A DNA stretch of 64,000 bases from Nitrospira sp. (GTDB taxonomy: Bacteria; Nitrospirota; Thermodesulfovibrionia; Thermodesulfovibrionales; Dissulfurispiraceae). Positions within the stretch are counted from its first letter, which is position 1; each line of letters begins with the position of its first letter. Made by a program: the position numbers and the translations under genes. Below the pieces are notes generated by a model, which worked only from the letters and a program-made list of their open reading frames with translations, made no database searches and was not told the origin of the DNA. The stretch spans positions 58,075 to 122,074 of the forward strand of contig NSJL01000012.1 in assembly GCA_002634385.1 (NCBI GenBank), written 5' to 3'. Shown in pieces: positions 35,384 through 43,698 of this stretch.

Positions 35384-36532
35384 ATGAAAGGCGCAGCCTA
35401 CAGGGAAATATTCATCTTTATTGCAGGAGCGACTCCGCAGGTGATCACTGAAACCATCTGTGTTCTTGCTGCAAGGAAGCCGCCGGTGCTCCCCGATGAG
35501 CTTTACATCATCACCACCGGGATGGGTAGGCGGAGGGCCGAAGCGTTGCTGATTGAAAAAGGCGTGCTGAAGAGGCTGGCGGACGAATACGGAATTCCTC
35601 CAATCCCGCTCAAACCGGACTCGTTCATCATTCCGGAGGAGCCGTCGGGGGACCCTCTGGACGATATCAGGAGCGAGCAGGAAAACGAGAGCATGGGAGA
35701 TCTGATACTCTCCTTTATCCGGAAGAAGGCGGATGACCCTGCGGCTCGGCTCCACTGCTCCCTTTCGGGGGGAAGGAAAACAATGTCCTTTTACCTCGGT
35801 GCGGCCCTGCAGCTCTTCGGCCGTCCATGGGATAAACTGTATCATGTGCTCGTCTCACCGGAGTTCGAATCACACCCTGAATTCTTTTATAAACCGAGAA
35901 GGGATAAGAGCATTGAAGTGGGAGGGCGACAATTGAATACCCGCGATGCGGAAATTGTCCTTGCAGAGCTGCCCTTTATCCGGCTGCGCGGGAAGCTCTT
36001 GTTGGAAGGGACGGGGTTCAAGGAATTGGTGGCAGAGGGGCAAAGAGAGATCGATATCGCCCTGGTGCAGCCTGAGTTGAGGATATCTCTCCCCCGAAGG
36101 ACGGTATTCGTCGGAGAAAAAGCGATAAAACTTCCGCCTTTCCATCTCATGCTCTACGTTGCCTATTTAAAGTACAAGCTGTACCGGTGCAAGTACCCGG
36201 AAAGGCCATATTGCCTGGATTGCACTGAATGCTTCCCCTCCATGCTTGAGCTCACTACGAAACCTGCCCTCGAAGAGATGGCAAAGGATTATATGGTCAT
36301 GGTCCCCTCCCGGACAGGAGACCTGCTTCATAATAATAAGGACGGGCTGGGGACGGATGCGATACGACAAGCGGTGAGCAAGATACGAAAAGCGATGACA
36401 GAGCACCTGAGAGATGAGACCCTGGTGTCCTGTTTTTCCATCACGACCTCTCTGAAAGAGTATGCAAATACGAAGCATGGTATCAGGGCGGAAAAGAGCA
36501 GGATACGGATTGACGACGCATTCAAAATTTGA
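35384..36532 (+). CDS. CARF-domain protein of the Cas_NE0113 family
   Basis: A 382-residue type III CRISPR accessory protein. The N-terminal CARF-like domain shows GATPQVITETICVL and SLSGGRKTMSFYLGAALQLFG, the hallmarks of TIGR02584/Cas_NE0113, variously called Csx14 or ring nuclease Csm6. The C-terminal half has a Cys patch (CKYPERPYCLDCTEC) and then IRQAVSKIRKAMTEHL with a basic tail, which resembles a winged-helix end. It probably binds cyclic oligoadenylate and either degrades it or switches activity. The ATG at 35384 matches the family start; a GTG at 35369 is possible. The last codons lie in a tandem repeat. Confidence 0.72.
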   Translation: MKGAAYREIFIFIAGATPQVITETICVLAARKPPVLPDELYIITTGMGRRRAEALLIEKGVLKRLADEYGIPPIPLKPDSFIIPEEPSGDPLDDIRSEQENESMGDLILSFIRKKADDPAARLHCSLSGGRKTMSFYLGAALQLFGRPWDKLYHVLVSPEFESHPEFFYKPRRDKSIEVGGRQLNTRDAEIVLAELPFIRLRGKLLLEGTGFKELVAEGQREIDIALVQPELRISLPRRTVFVGEKAIKLPPFHLMLYVAYLKYKLYRCKYPERPYCLDCTECFPSMLELTTKPALEEMAKDYMVMVPSRTGDLLHNNKDGLGTDAIRQAVSKIRKAMTEHLRDETLVSCFSITTSLKEYANTKHGIRAEKSRIRIDDAFKI

Positions 36533-36548
36533 CGACGCACTCAAAATT
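36511..36548 (+). repeat. Tandem 19-bp duplication over the end of the CARF gene
   Basis: TGACGACGCATTCAAAATT (36511-36529) is followed directly by a copy with one change (36530-36548). The second copy supplies the TGA stop. It abuts the inverted-repeat element that flanks the four-helix-bundle gene, suggesting an insertion scar. Confidence 0.85.
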
Positions 36549-36606
36549 CAAGATTCAATATTCAAAGAGGTATAGGATCCTTTTGTTTTTGAATCTTGAA
36601 TTTTGA
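36541..36606. repeat. Left 18-bp inverted repeat flanking the four-helix-bundle gene
   Basis: TCAAAATTCAAGATTCAA (36541-36558) and its exact reverse complement (36589-36606) are separated by 30 nt. The same TTGAATCTTGAATT-type motif recurs on the other side of the gene. Confidence 0.88.
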
Positions 36607-36635
36607 ATCTTGAATCTATTTGTAAAGGAGGTATC

Positions 36636-37112
36636 ATGCCGAAGAGTTTCGAGGAGCTTCCGGTTTGGCAGAAGGCGAGGGAGCTGGTAAGGGACATCTA
36701 TATTTTGACCGGCAAAGAGCCATTTAAACGTGACTTCAGTCTGGTGGACCAGATACGGCGCGCATCGGTATCCGTCATGTCCAATATTTCGGAGGGATTC
36801 GAAAGAGGGTCCAACGCTGAGTTTATACAATTTCTCTACGTCGCGAAGGGATCGGCAGGAGAAGTGAGGACACAGCTGTACGTTGCCTTTGACCAGGCGT
36901 ATGTCGCGGAAGGAGACTTCCGTAAGGTATACGCGTTATGTATGGATATTTCCGGACAGATAAGCAAGTTTATCGAATACCTCAAGAGTTCCCGGATGAA
37001 GGGGGAAAAGTACAGGACGGAATATAAAAGCTTCCGGGAGGGGGTCGAAGGCGTCGTAAACGAATTCAAGATTCAAAATTCAAAATTCAAAACGAACGGA
37101 CCGGAAGGATGA
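36636..37112 (+). CDS. Four-helix-bundle protein (S23/IVS family)
   Basis: A 158-residue protein of the family first seen in intervening sequences of 23S rRNA genes: FEELPVWQKARELVRDIY, FSLVDQIRRASVSVMSNISEGFER and EFIQFLYVAKGSAGEVRTQL are diagnostic. AAAGGAGG lies 6 nt before the ATG. Members form pentameric helical barrels (like Avd of diversity-generating retroelements), but the cellular job is unknown. The last 17 residues (EFKIQNSKFKTNGPEG) are encoded by the flanking inverted repeat, so the gene reads out into it. It splits the CARF gene from cmr1. Confidence 0.88.
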   Translation: MPKSFEELPVWQKARELVRDIYILTGKEPFKRDFSLVDQIRRASVSVMSNISEGFERGSNAEFIQFLYVAKGSAGEVRTQLYVAFDQAYVAEGDFRKVYALCMDISGQISKFIEYLKSSRMKGEKYRTEYKSFREGVEGVVNEFKIQNSKFKTNGPEG

Positions 37113-37167
37113 ATTCTGCTGTTTTGTCCTGAACTTTTGTTGAATGTTGAATTTTGAATCTTGAATT
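37063..37167. repeat. Right 21-bp inverted repeat flanking the four-helix-bundle gene
   Basis: A 21-nt arm beginning AATTCAAGATTC (37063-37083) pairs exactly with 37147-37167 across 63 nt. The stop of the four-helix gene lies in the loop. Together with the left repeat it frames a cassette of roughly 630 bp. Confidence 0.88.
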
Positions 37168-37198
37168 AGTTTTATTAAGCTGGAAGGGAGGGATAAGG

Positions 37199-38248
37199 AT
37201 GAAAAAACTGAAATATGAAGTGCGGTTCGTTACCCCAGCATTTCTTGGCAATGCCACCCAGGCGGCCCAGTGGCGCACGCCGCCGTTCAAGGCTCTGCTC
37301 AGGCAATGGTGGAGGGTGGCGTATGCAGCAGATCATGGTTTCAGTGTTGATGTTGCCGCTATGCGAAGGGAAGAAGGGTTGTTGTTTGGTCATGCCCGGT
37401 TAGACGATGATTGTGATGAACGAGGCAAGAAAGTCTCAGTTCGCAAGAGCTTGGTGCGGATTCGTTTGGATATTGAGGGTGATTACTCTGATGAAGTGTG
37501 GGCAAGGGGTACTCAGAGGGGCGTGGCGCCGCTGCGTACAGATATCTCTACGAGTTATGCTTGGTTTGGACTTGCAAGGCGCGGGGCTGGTCAACCTGAT
37601 CGCACAGGCATCAGGTCGGGCAAAGAAGAAGGCGAGCGCGTCTTGCTCATCAGCCTTCCTGATCAATACGTCTCACGTATAGAGAACATCATGCGGCTTA
37701 TTGATGCTTTGGGGCAGCTCGGCAGTCGCAGTCGCGGAGGGTGGGGATCATTTCAGTTAGTCGATATACACAGACTGACGGCACCCGAGATGACACGCTA
37801 CGCACAGCCGATACAGAAATGTCTGGTTCAGGAATGGCCAATGTCGCTCGGTACCGATCTGAAAGGATTGTGCCTTTGGGAAAGTCGATCTACATTTCCA
37901 ACTTGGGATCGTGCAATGCGTATATTGGCGACAGAACGCCGTAACATTCGAACCTCACTAAAAGCGATAAATGGGCTTGATTTGCGGCGCGCGCTGGGAT
38001 TTGCTGGCGAGGGCCGCTTGGCTAGCCCTTTGCGTTGGAAAGTTTACGAACGGGAGACCAATGAACTTGCGATTCGGGCGTTTGCTATGCCAAACAGATT
38101 GCCTGCTAACAACGACAAATCGTTGAGCGGTGACAAACTCTTACAAGCTTGGACGAAAGTCTGCGAGGCGCTTGATAGCTCGAATCTATTTCAGCCGCGA
38201 ACCTATGGTGCATGTTCTATGCACGCACAAGGTAGAGGAAGCAAATAA
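37199..38248 (+). CDS. cmr1: Type III-B CRISPR protein Cmr1
   Basis: A 349-residue RAMP protein that caps the 3' side of the Cmr effector. YEVRFVTPAFLGNATQAAQWRTPPFKALLRQWWRV is the Cmr1 opening, followed later by SRSRGGWGSFQL (Gly-rich loop). GGAAGGGAGGG precedes the ATG. It is first in the cmr operon and overlaps cmr2 by one base (TAATG). The preceding inverted repeat sits in its leader. Confidence 0.9.
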   Translation: MKKLKYEVRFVTPAFLGNATQAAQWRTPPFKALLRQWWRVAYAADHGFSVDVAAMRREEGLLFGHARLDDDCDERGKKVSVRKSLVRIRLDIEGDYSDEVWARGTQRGVAPLRTDISTSYAWFGLARRGAGQPDRTGIRSGKEEGERVLLISLPDQYVSRIENIMRLIDALGQLGSRSRGGWGSFQLVDIHRLTAPEMTRYAQPIQKCLVQEWPMSLGTDLKGLCLWESRSTFPTWDRAMRILATERRNIRTSLKAINGLDLRRALGFAGEGRLASPLRWKVYERETNELAIRAFAMPNRLPANNDKSLSGDKLLQAWTKVCEALDSSNLFQPRTYGACSMHAQGRGSK

Positions 38249-41220
38249 TGAACAAAAACTTCTGGCAAGCAAAACTAGCGGCATGGGTCCACGATCCGGC
38301 AGAAAAGGCGTTGGTATTGTTTCGTGACAGGGCAGGTCATGAAGGCGGAACCGTGAGCAGCCTGTGCAGCAGTCTGTTCGGTTCTGCTCATATTCCGGTT
38401 AATGTAAAGGGATCTGTTAAAAGGGCAGACCAGTGGGCAGCGGCGGCAGACCGTCCACAGATACCTTGGAAAATAGGAGAACGCTATCCTGCCTGGTCCA
38501 GAGTGAGATTCAGCGATTGTCCTGTTCTTGTGCATCCGGTATCTCCGAAAATTCAGGTTGACCTTAGAAGCATTGGCGACGATATCCCCGTCGATCAAAT
38601 TAAGGCAGTGAGCTTTGACCATTTCAATAAGCTTATTGCTTACAATGACGACGGTTCCGTGAATGTCCGAAAGACATTTCTGAAATTCTGGCGGTTCGGA
38701 CCGGAATTGTCCGGAGAGACGAACCTTGGTGCTCTTTGGGAACTTCTTCCCGCTGACACCAGAAGCCCTGATCACAGTATATGGGACCATCTTAAACTCT
38801 CTTCTGCTTTTGCAGGGCCTTTTGCTGTGAATGACTCTCCAGCGCTCCTCGTTGTCAGCCTTGGTCCGGTTCAGGGTTTCATTTCTTTGTCCCGCAGTAC
38901 ATCCGACCTTTGGGCAGGATCGCACCTGCTTTCGCGCATGGCGTGGGAGGCAATGAAGGTTGTCTGCAAAGAATTCGGTCCGGATTCCGTGCTTTTCCCT
39001 GACCTGCATCGAATAGCGTTGGTCGATGTGTGGCTTTCCGATGAGGAGCAGATAGATTGGCCTGAGGGTGTGGAAATAGCATGGCTGGAAAAGAACAGGA
39101 AGACTCTCCGTGCATTTGATGTGAACCCGCTGTTTTCGGCCTCGCTACCGAACAAATTTGTAGCCGTGGTGCCGGCACAGCAGGCTGCAGATATTGCAGC
39201 AAAGCTGACCGAAGCGGTCAGGGCATGGGTGTTGAAAAAGGCTGAACAGTCCGCTGTTCAACTGTTCAGAAAAGCCGGAATGGAACAACATTATAATGGG
39301 ATAACCCGTGACCAGATCACAGTCCAGTTAAAAGGATTTCCTGAGATTTACTGGTCGGCAACACCTTGGTCTCTGATTGATGAGGGCGATAGAAAGCTTG
39401 GAGACAGGGTATCGAGATTGAAAACTGCACTTGCCGAGTTTTACCCGGAGGTGGACGGCGACAGCCCTGGATTTTTCAAGTCGGATACGTGGAAAGTTCT
39501 GCAAAAAACACATGAAGCCGGAGGGGTTCGTTTTTTTGAACCGAATGCAGGAGTCTGTTACCCGGGCCTGCACGATCTTTCCGACAGATTTCACGCAGCC
39601 GTCAAGACGGCGCGACATTTCGAACAATCTGCTCAGGATGGGTATCGGTGCTCCCTCTGCGGCGAGCGGGAATGGCTTACTCACGACCGGGATTTGCTGT
39701 ACAGGCCGCCTGACAAAAGAGATGGTTCCGTCTGGAAAACGCTTTATGAGCGCGAAACAAGCCTTGTCAAGAAGTCGGAGTTTCTCTGCGCGCAATGTGC
39801 GCTCAAACGTTTCTGGCCGTTGCTTTACGCTGAAGAAGTAAAGTCACTTGGAGAAAGCGGTGTCTCAAGATATATCGTCTCTACTCATACAATGGCGCTT
39901 ACAACGAGCATCGCCCGGTTTATCGAGAAAGAACCTGATGGTGAGAAGGAAAATAAATTGCAACAGCTTGACTTGATGACACGCGGTTGCGAACAGGCAG
40001 TCTTTCCGAGAAAACTGCATCGTAATCTGAAAGGTTCAAGGTATGATGACATTTTGCGACGTTTGCCGGGATTGCTCGATTTGGCTGACGACGCAGAAGA
40101 GAGCGGGGCGGATGAAGCTGAGGATATCCTCAAACTGATAAGAGATATCTTCGGTCGTACCGAAACCTATTATGGTCTCGTGCTCATGGACGGCGACGAC
40201 ATGGGCGCATGGCTTTCAGGAACCAATAAAGCATTTCAGCCGAAATACTGCGATATTCTTCATCCTGATGTCCGAGGAAAGATTCAGGATGATGGATTGC
40301 TCGACGAATTCATGAACACAATGAGACCATCTACTCCAGGCCGCCATCAAGCGATATCGCGAGCACTGAATCATTTTTCGCAGGATCTGGCCCGGCACAT
40401 GGTTGAGGAAGTGTTTAAAGGCAAGCTCATATATTCCGGCGGTGACGATCTCCTTGCGATGGTAAGCGTTGATGATCTGCCCGGCCTGATGCTTGGCCTT
40501 CGGTGTCTTTATGCAGGACATATGCCCGAGAGTATGCCAAAGGACATAAGCAGGAACCTGAGAAAAAGCGACTTGGAGCTGAACAACGGACACGCTCTTC
40601 TTGTGCGAGGAGGAGAAAAGAAGCTCTATCGCCTTATGGGGCCTGCTGCAACATGCTCCATAGGCGCTGTGATAGCACACCACAAAGCCCCGCTCGGCCG
40701 GGTAATGCGCGACCTTCGGGCTACCGAAAAGGCGGCAAAAGCAGTTCCCGGAAAGGATGCATTCTCCGTAAGGATCGACAAACGAGCCGGTGGCACGACG
40801 CATTTTACTTCCAGCTGGATGCTTGAAGGCATGAGCACTAAGGAATTGCCTGTAGAGGAATCACCAATGGGCGCGATGCTCGGTCTGAGGAATCTCCTGT
40901 GCCGGGAAAAGATGTCCCGGAAAGCCGCCTATGTTCTTCACGATCTTTTCCGTGATCTGCCGCCGGATGCCGATATTCTCGAAAAGGCGATGATATTCCA
41001 ACTCAAGCGACAAGGAGGCAAGGAAAAAGAAGATGTAGTGAGAGTGCTTGCTCAACGGCTGGCTAAACTGGCGATAGAACAAGCGCAAGTACAGGAACAC
41101 CCTGATGAGAAAACATCGAAAAGCAGAGGCACGGTTCCCAAACCAAACGCCTGGTTACAACGTTTATTTATTACTGCCGAGTTTCTGGCTCGCGAGGGAC
41201 GGTCGGAGGGAGATGAATAA
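38248..41220 (+). CDS. cas10: Type III-B CRISPR protein Cas10/Cmr2, HD and cyclase sites intact
   Basis: The 990-residue large subunit. An HD motif near the start (WVHDP, His15-Asp16) marks the DNase-type HD domain. A zinc finger (CSLCGE...CAQCALK) is near residues 470-520. The first Palm domain has LMDGDDMGAWLSG, and the second carries SGGDDLL (Gly731-Asp734), the cyclic-oligoadenylate synthase site. Both activities therefore look competent, which fits the CARF genes nearby. It overlaps cmr1 and cmr3 by one base each. Confidence 0.95.
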   Translation: MNKNFWQAKLAAWVHDPAEKALVLFRDRAGHEGGTVSSLCSSLFGSAHIPVNVKGSVKRADQWAAAADRPQIPWKIGERYPAWSRVRFSDCPVLVHPVSPKIQVDLRSIGDDIPVDQIKAVSFDHFNKLIAYNDDGSVNVRKTFLKFWRFGPELSGETNLGALWELLPADTRSPDHSIWDHLKLSSAFAGPFAVNDSPALLVVSLGPVQGFISLSRSTSDLWAGSHLLSRMAWEAMKVVCKEFGPDSVLFPDLHRIALVDVWLSDEEQIDWPEGVEIAWLEKNRKTLRAFDVNPLFSASLPNKFVAVVPAQQAADIAAKLTEAVRAWVLKKAEQSAVQLFRKAGMEQHYNGITRDQITVQLKGFPEIYWSATPWSLIDEGDRKLGDRVSRLKTALAEFYPEVDGDSPGFFKSDTWKVLQKTHEAGGVRFFEPNAGVCYPGLHDLSDRFHAAVKTARHFEQSAQDGYRCSLCGEREWLTHDRDLLYRPPDKRDGSVWKTLYERETSLVKKSEFLCAQCALKRFWPLLYAEEVKSLGESGVSRYIVSTHTMALTTSIARFIEKEPDGEKENKLQQLDLMTRGCEQAVFPRKLHRNLKGSRYDDILRRLPGLLDLADDAEESGADEAEDILKLIRDIFGRTETYYGLVLMDGDDMGAWLSGTNKAFQPKYCDILHPDVRGKIQDDGLLDEFMNTMRPSTPGRHQAISRALNHFSQDLARHMVEEVFKGKLIYSGGDDLLAMVSVDDLPGLMLGLRCLYAGHMPESMPKDISRNLRKSDLELNNGHALLVRGGEKKLYRLMGPAATCSIGAVIAHHKAPLGRVMRDLRATEKAAKAVPGKDAFSVRIDKRAGGTTHFTSSWMLEGMSTKELPVEESPMGAMLGLRNLLCREKMSRKAAYVLHDLFRDLPPDADILEKAMIFQLKRQGGKEKEDVVRVLAQRLAKLAIEQAQVQEHPDEKTSKSRGTVPKPNAWLQRLFITAEFLAREGRSEGDE

Positions 41221-42362
41221 TGATAACAACAAGTCTTTTCATAAAACCGATCGATGTTCTTTTTCTTCGCGGCAACAGACTTTTTGGCGGTCCGGGTACT
41301 CACGGCGATATCCTTATGCCGCCGTGGCCATCGGTTATTACCGGCGCTGTATGCTCACGAATGCTTGCTGATAATAACCTGCTCGGTAAGGCAACAGCTA
41401 TGGGGAATGATGCACCGGCATTGATTAATGAGTTGACGGGCAGGCTTATGCCGATTTATGTCTCGCTGGCCGACGAAAAGAAAAATGAGCTATATTTTCC
41501 CGCACCCGCCGACATTGTGTTCGAAAAGCAGAATAACAATGAAACGCTGCCGGATGTTCATATCGTAAAGCCGATAACAACGTCAGTACTGGCCGGTTGC
41601 ACATCTTCCTCTCCAATACCGGCTCCTGGAGGGATACGGTCAGCGTCGCCGATAAAGCCTGATTCAGGCTGGTGGCTTACCACAGAAGGACTGATGCGGC
41701 ATCTATCAGGAGAAAAAATAAAAGCTAATCATTTGCGAAAGGCAAAATCTTTGTGGATTTCAGACCTAAGACTCGGCATCGCGCTCAATCGCGGCTCACG
41801 CACAGCGGACGAGGGACGAATCTACACGAGCGATGCTGTGGTGCTGAGCGACAATATTGGATTTGTTGCTGCTTTTCGCCATGAAAAAGGGGCGCTCCCT
41901 TCAGAAGGACTCGTCAGGCTTGGTGGCGATGGCAGAGGAGCCGAATTGTTTCCGTTTGACAGCACTCCGGTTGAACTGGGTAAACCGCAGAAGGGCTGGA
42001 AAAAATTCAGGATGATTTTTTCAACACCCTGCCCAAGTCCTGGCGGATGGCTTCCCCCGGGAGTTATCGGAACAGAAGACGGCAGTTATATGTTGGATGT
42101 TGCCGACTGCAGGGCGAAGCTTTATTCTGCGGCTTTAACCCGCTATGAGGTTATAAGCGGTTGGGATCTTGCTTGTCATGCTCCGAAAACGGCCTTAAAG
42201 ATGATTCCTTCCGGTAGCGTTTACTGGTTTGAGATTCAGCATGGGGATAGCGACGCTCTTGAAAACATTTGGAATGACGGTCTGCTTGCGGAAACAACCG
42301 ATGAAGAATATGCCGGGCGATGGCGCGAAGGATTCGGCCGTGTCTGGTTCGGAAAAGCATAA
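41220..42362 (+). CDS. cmr3: Type III-B CRISPR protein Cmr3
   Basis: A 380-residue RAMP subunit that holds the crRNA 5' handle. It opens with SLFIKPIDVLFLRGNRLFGG and PWPSVITGAVCSRM, the Cmr3 pattern, with RLGIALNRGSRTADEGRIYTS in the middle and GSVYWFEI near the end. The ATG overlaps the cmr2 stop (TAATG), and cmr4 follows after 20 bp. Confidence 0.9.
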   Translation: MITTSLFIKPIDVLFLRGNRLFGGPGTHGDILMPPWPSVITGAVCSRMLADNNLLGKATAMGNDAPALINELTGRLMPIYVSLADEKKNELYFPAPADIVFEKQNNNETLPDVHIVKPITTSVLAGCTSSSPIPAPGGIRSASPIKPDSGWWLTTEGLMRHLSGEKIKANHLRKAKSLWISDLRLGIALNRGSRTADEGRIYTSDAVVLSDNIGFVAAFRHEKGALPSEGLVRLGGDGRGAELFPFDSTPVELGKPQKGWKKFRMIFSTPCPSPGGWLPPGVIGTEDGSYMLDVADCRAKLYSAALTRYEVISGWDLACHAPKTALKMIPSGSVYWFEIQHGDSDALENIWNDGLLAETTDEEYAGRWREGFGRVWFGKA

Positions 42363-42382
42363 ACATCCAAGGAGGCATGGAA

Positions 42383-43306
42383 ATGTTTACAGAGAAAAGA
42401 GCGATGTTCATTTACTGCATTAGCCCGGTGCATATGGGGGCGGGCACGGCTTTGGATGTAATCGACAATCCCATCCAGCGTGAGCGGCACACCGGGCATC
42501 CGGTTATGGCTGGATCAGGGATCAAGGGAGCAATGCGCCACGCAGCCGAGGGCAATGGTATCGGTAACGGCATGATCAACAAGATTTTTGGACCGGGGGC
42601 GGACAATTCCGCCGAACATGCCGGGGCAGTGAGCTTTTCAGACGGCCAGATCGTGCTCTTTCCTGTACGAAGCCTGAAGGAAGGCTTTGTCTATGCAACC
42701 TGTCCTACGGCTCTGGCACGCCTCAGCCGGCTGCTTGACGCTGCGGGCATAAAGCACGAGGTCGCTGCAACGTTGAATGTAAGGGAAGGTGAATGCATTG
42801 CGATAAGTGACGATGTGCTTGTGAGCGGTGGAAAGCTTGTCCTCGAAGCTTACGAGTATACAAATAATGATGAAAAAAAAGGTGAGATAAAAGTGACAGC
42901 ACAGTGGCTTTCAGACAATGCTATCCCTGATACGAGTGGTTTTTCGTTTTTTAAAGAGAAGATTGCAAAGCACATGGTTGTGCTGAACGACGGAGAGTTC
43001 GTCTTCTTTGTCAAGAACGCAACAGTGATTGAACCCCATGTAAGAATAGATGACACCTCCGGCACAGCAGCCGACGGCGGGTTGTTTTTTACCGAAAACC
43101 TGCCGCCTGAGAGCTTACTTGTGAGTCTGGCTATGGCCTCATCCGAGCGAATGAAGAAAGGTGCCGATAGGAAAGATGATTTGAGAGCACCGGCAATAAT
43201 AAAAACAGTTGAAGAAAGCTTTAACGGGAAGTTTCTCCAGATCGGCGGTGATTCAACAACGGGCCGCGGGCAGGTATTTATCAAATTTGCCGGAGGTGCT
43301 CAATGA
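42383..43306 (+). CDS. cmr4: Type III-B CRISPR protein Cmr4, backbone and target-RNA cleaving subunit
   Basis: A 307-residue RAMP subunit. Typical motifs are YCISPVHMGAGTALDVIDNPIQRERHTGHPVMAGSGIKGAMR, GAVSFSDGQIVLFPVRS and a C-terminal GGDSTTGRGQV Gly-rich loop. The loop Asp that cuts target RNA is most likely in ALDVIDN. The ATG at 42383 has AAGGAGG 7 nt upstream; the ATG at 42377 is too close to it. It overlaps cmr5 by 4 bp. Confidence 0.92.
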   Translation: MFTEKRAMFIYCISPVHMGAGTALDVIDNPIQRERHTGHPVMAGSGIKGAMRHAAEGNGIGNGMINKIFGPGADNSAEHAGAVSFSDGQIVLFPVRSLKEGFVYATCPTALARLSRLLDAAGIKHEVAATLNVREGECIAISDDVLVSGGKLVLEAYEYTNNDEKKGEIKVTAQWLSDNAIPDTSGFSFFKEKIAKHMVVLNDGEFVFFVKNATVIEPHVRIDDTSGTAADGGLFFTENLPPESLLVSLAMASSERMKKGADRKDDLRAPAIIKTVEESFNGKFLQIGGDSTTGRGQVFIKFAGGAQ

Positions 43307-43674
43307 ACACAAAGAGTCTTGATCAAGAGTATGCTGCCTATGCATGGAAATGTGTTCAAAAGAACAGTACCCGAGAGTATAAAAATCTTGCCAAATCAAT
43401 ACCTGCTCTTGTCATGTCGAATGGTCTGATGCAGACGCTCGCTTTTCTCAAAGCAAAGGGAAAACAAGAACATAATGATCTGGCCGCACATATTTGCGGT
43501 TGGATATTCGGAAAGAACTCTTCACCAGTCAATGGTAGGGTTTTTTGCGACAATTTTCAAAAGATTATGGAACAACTTGCCGCCTTATCAAGCTATGAGT
43601 ATCGGATGAAAACAGAAGAATCCCTTGCTGTTTTGCGTTGGATGCGTCAGCTCTCAGACGCAGCAATTGAATGA
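43303..43674 (+). CDS. cmr5: Type III-B CRISPR protein Cmr5, small subunit
   Basis: A 123-residue all-helical small subunit lying along the target strand. It begins LDQEYAAYAWKCVQ and has KNLAKSIPALVMSNGLMQTLAFLKAKG, the characteristic Cmr5 stretch. The ATG sits in an ATGA overlap with cmr4. Confidence 0.92.
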   Translation: MNTKSLDQEYAAYAWKCVQKNSTREYKNLAKSIPALVMSNGLMQTLAFLKAKGKQEHNDLAAHICGWIFGKNSSPVNGRVFCDNFQKIMEQLAALSSYEYRMKTEESLAVLRWMRQLSDAAIE

Positions 43675-43698
43675 ATCTTGATTCAAAGGGAGGAATGA

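Noticed and set aside
36541..36606. Rho-independent terminator after the CARF gene
   Set aside because: The inverted repeat is AT-rich with a 30-nt loop and no T-run; it fits a mobile-cassette flank better.
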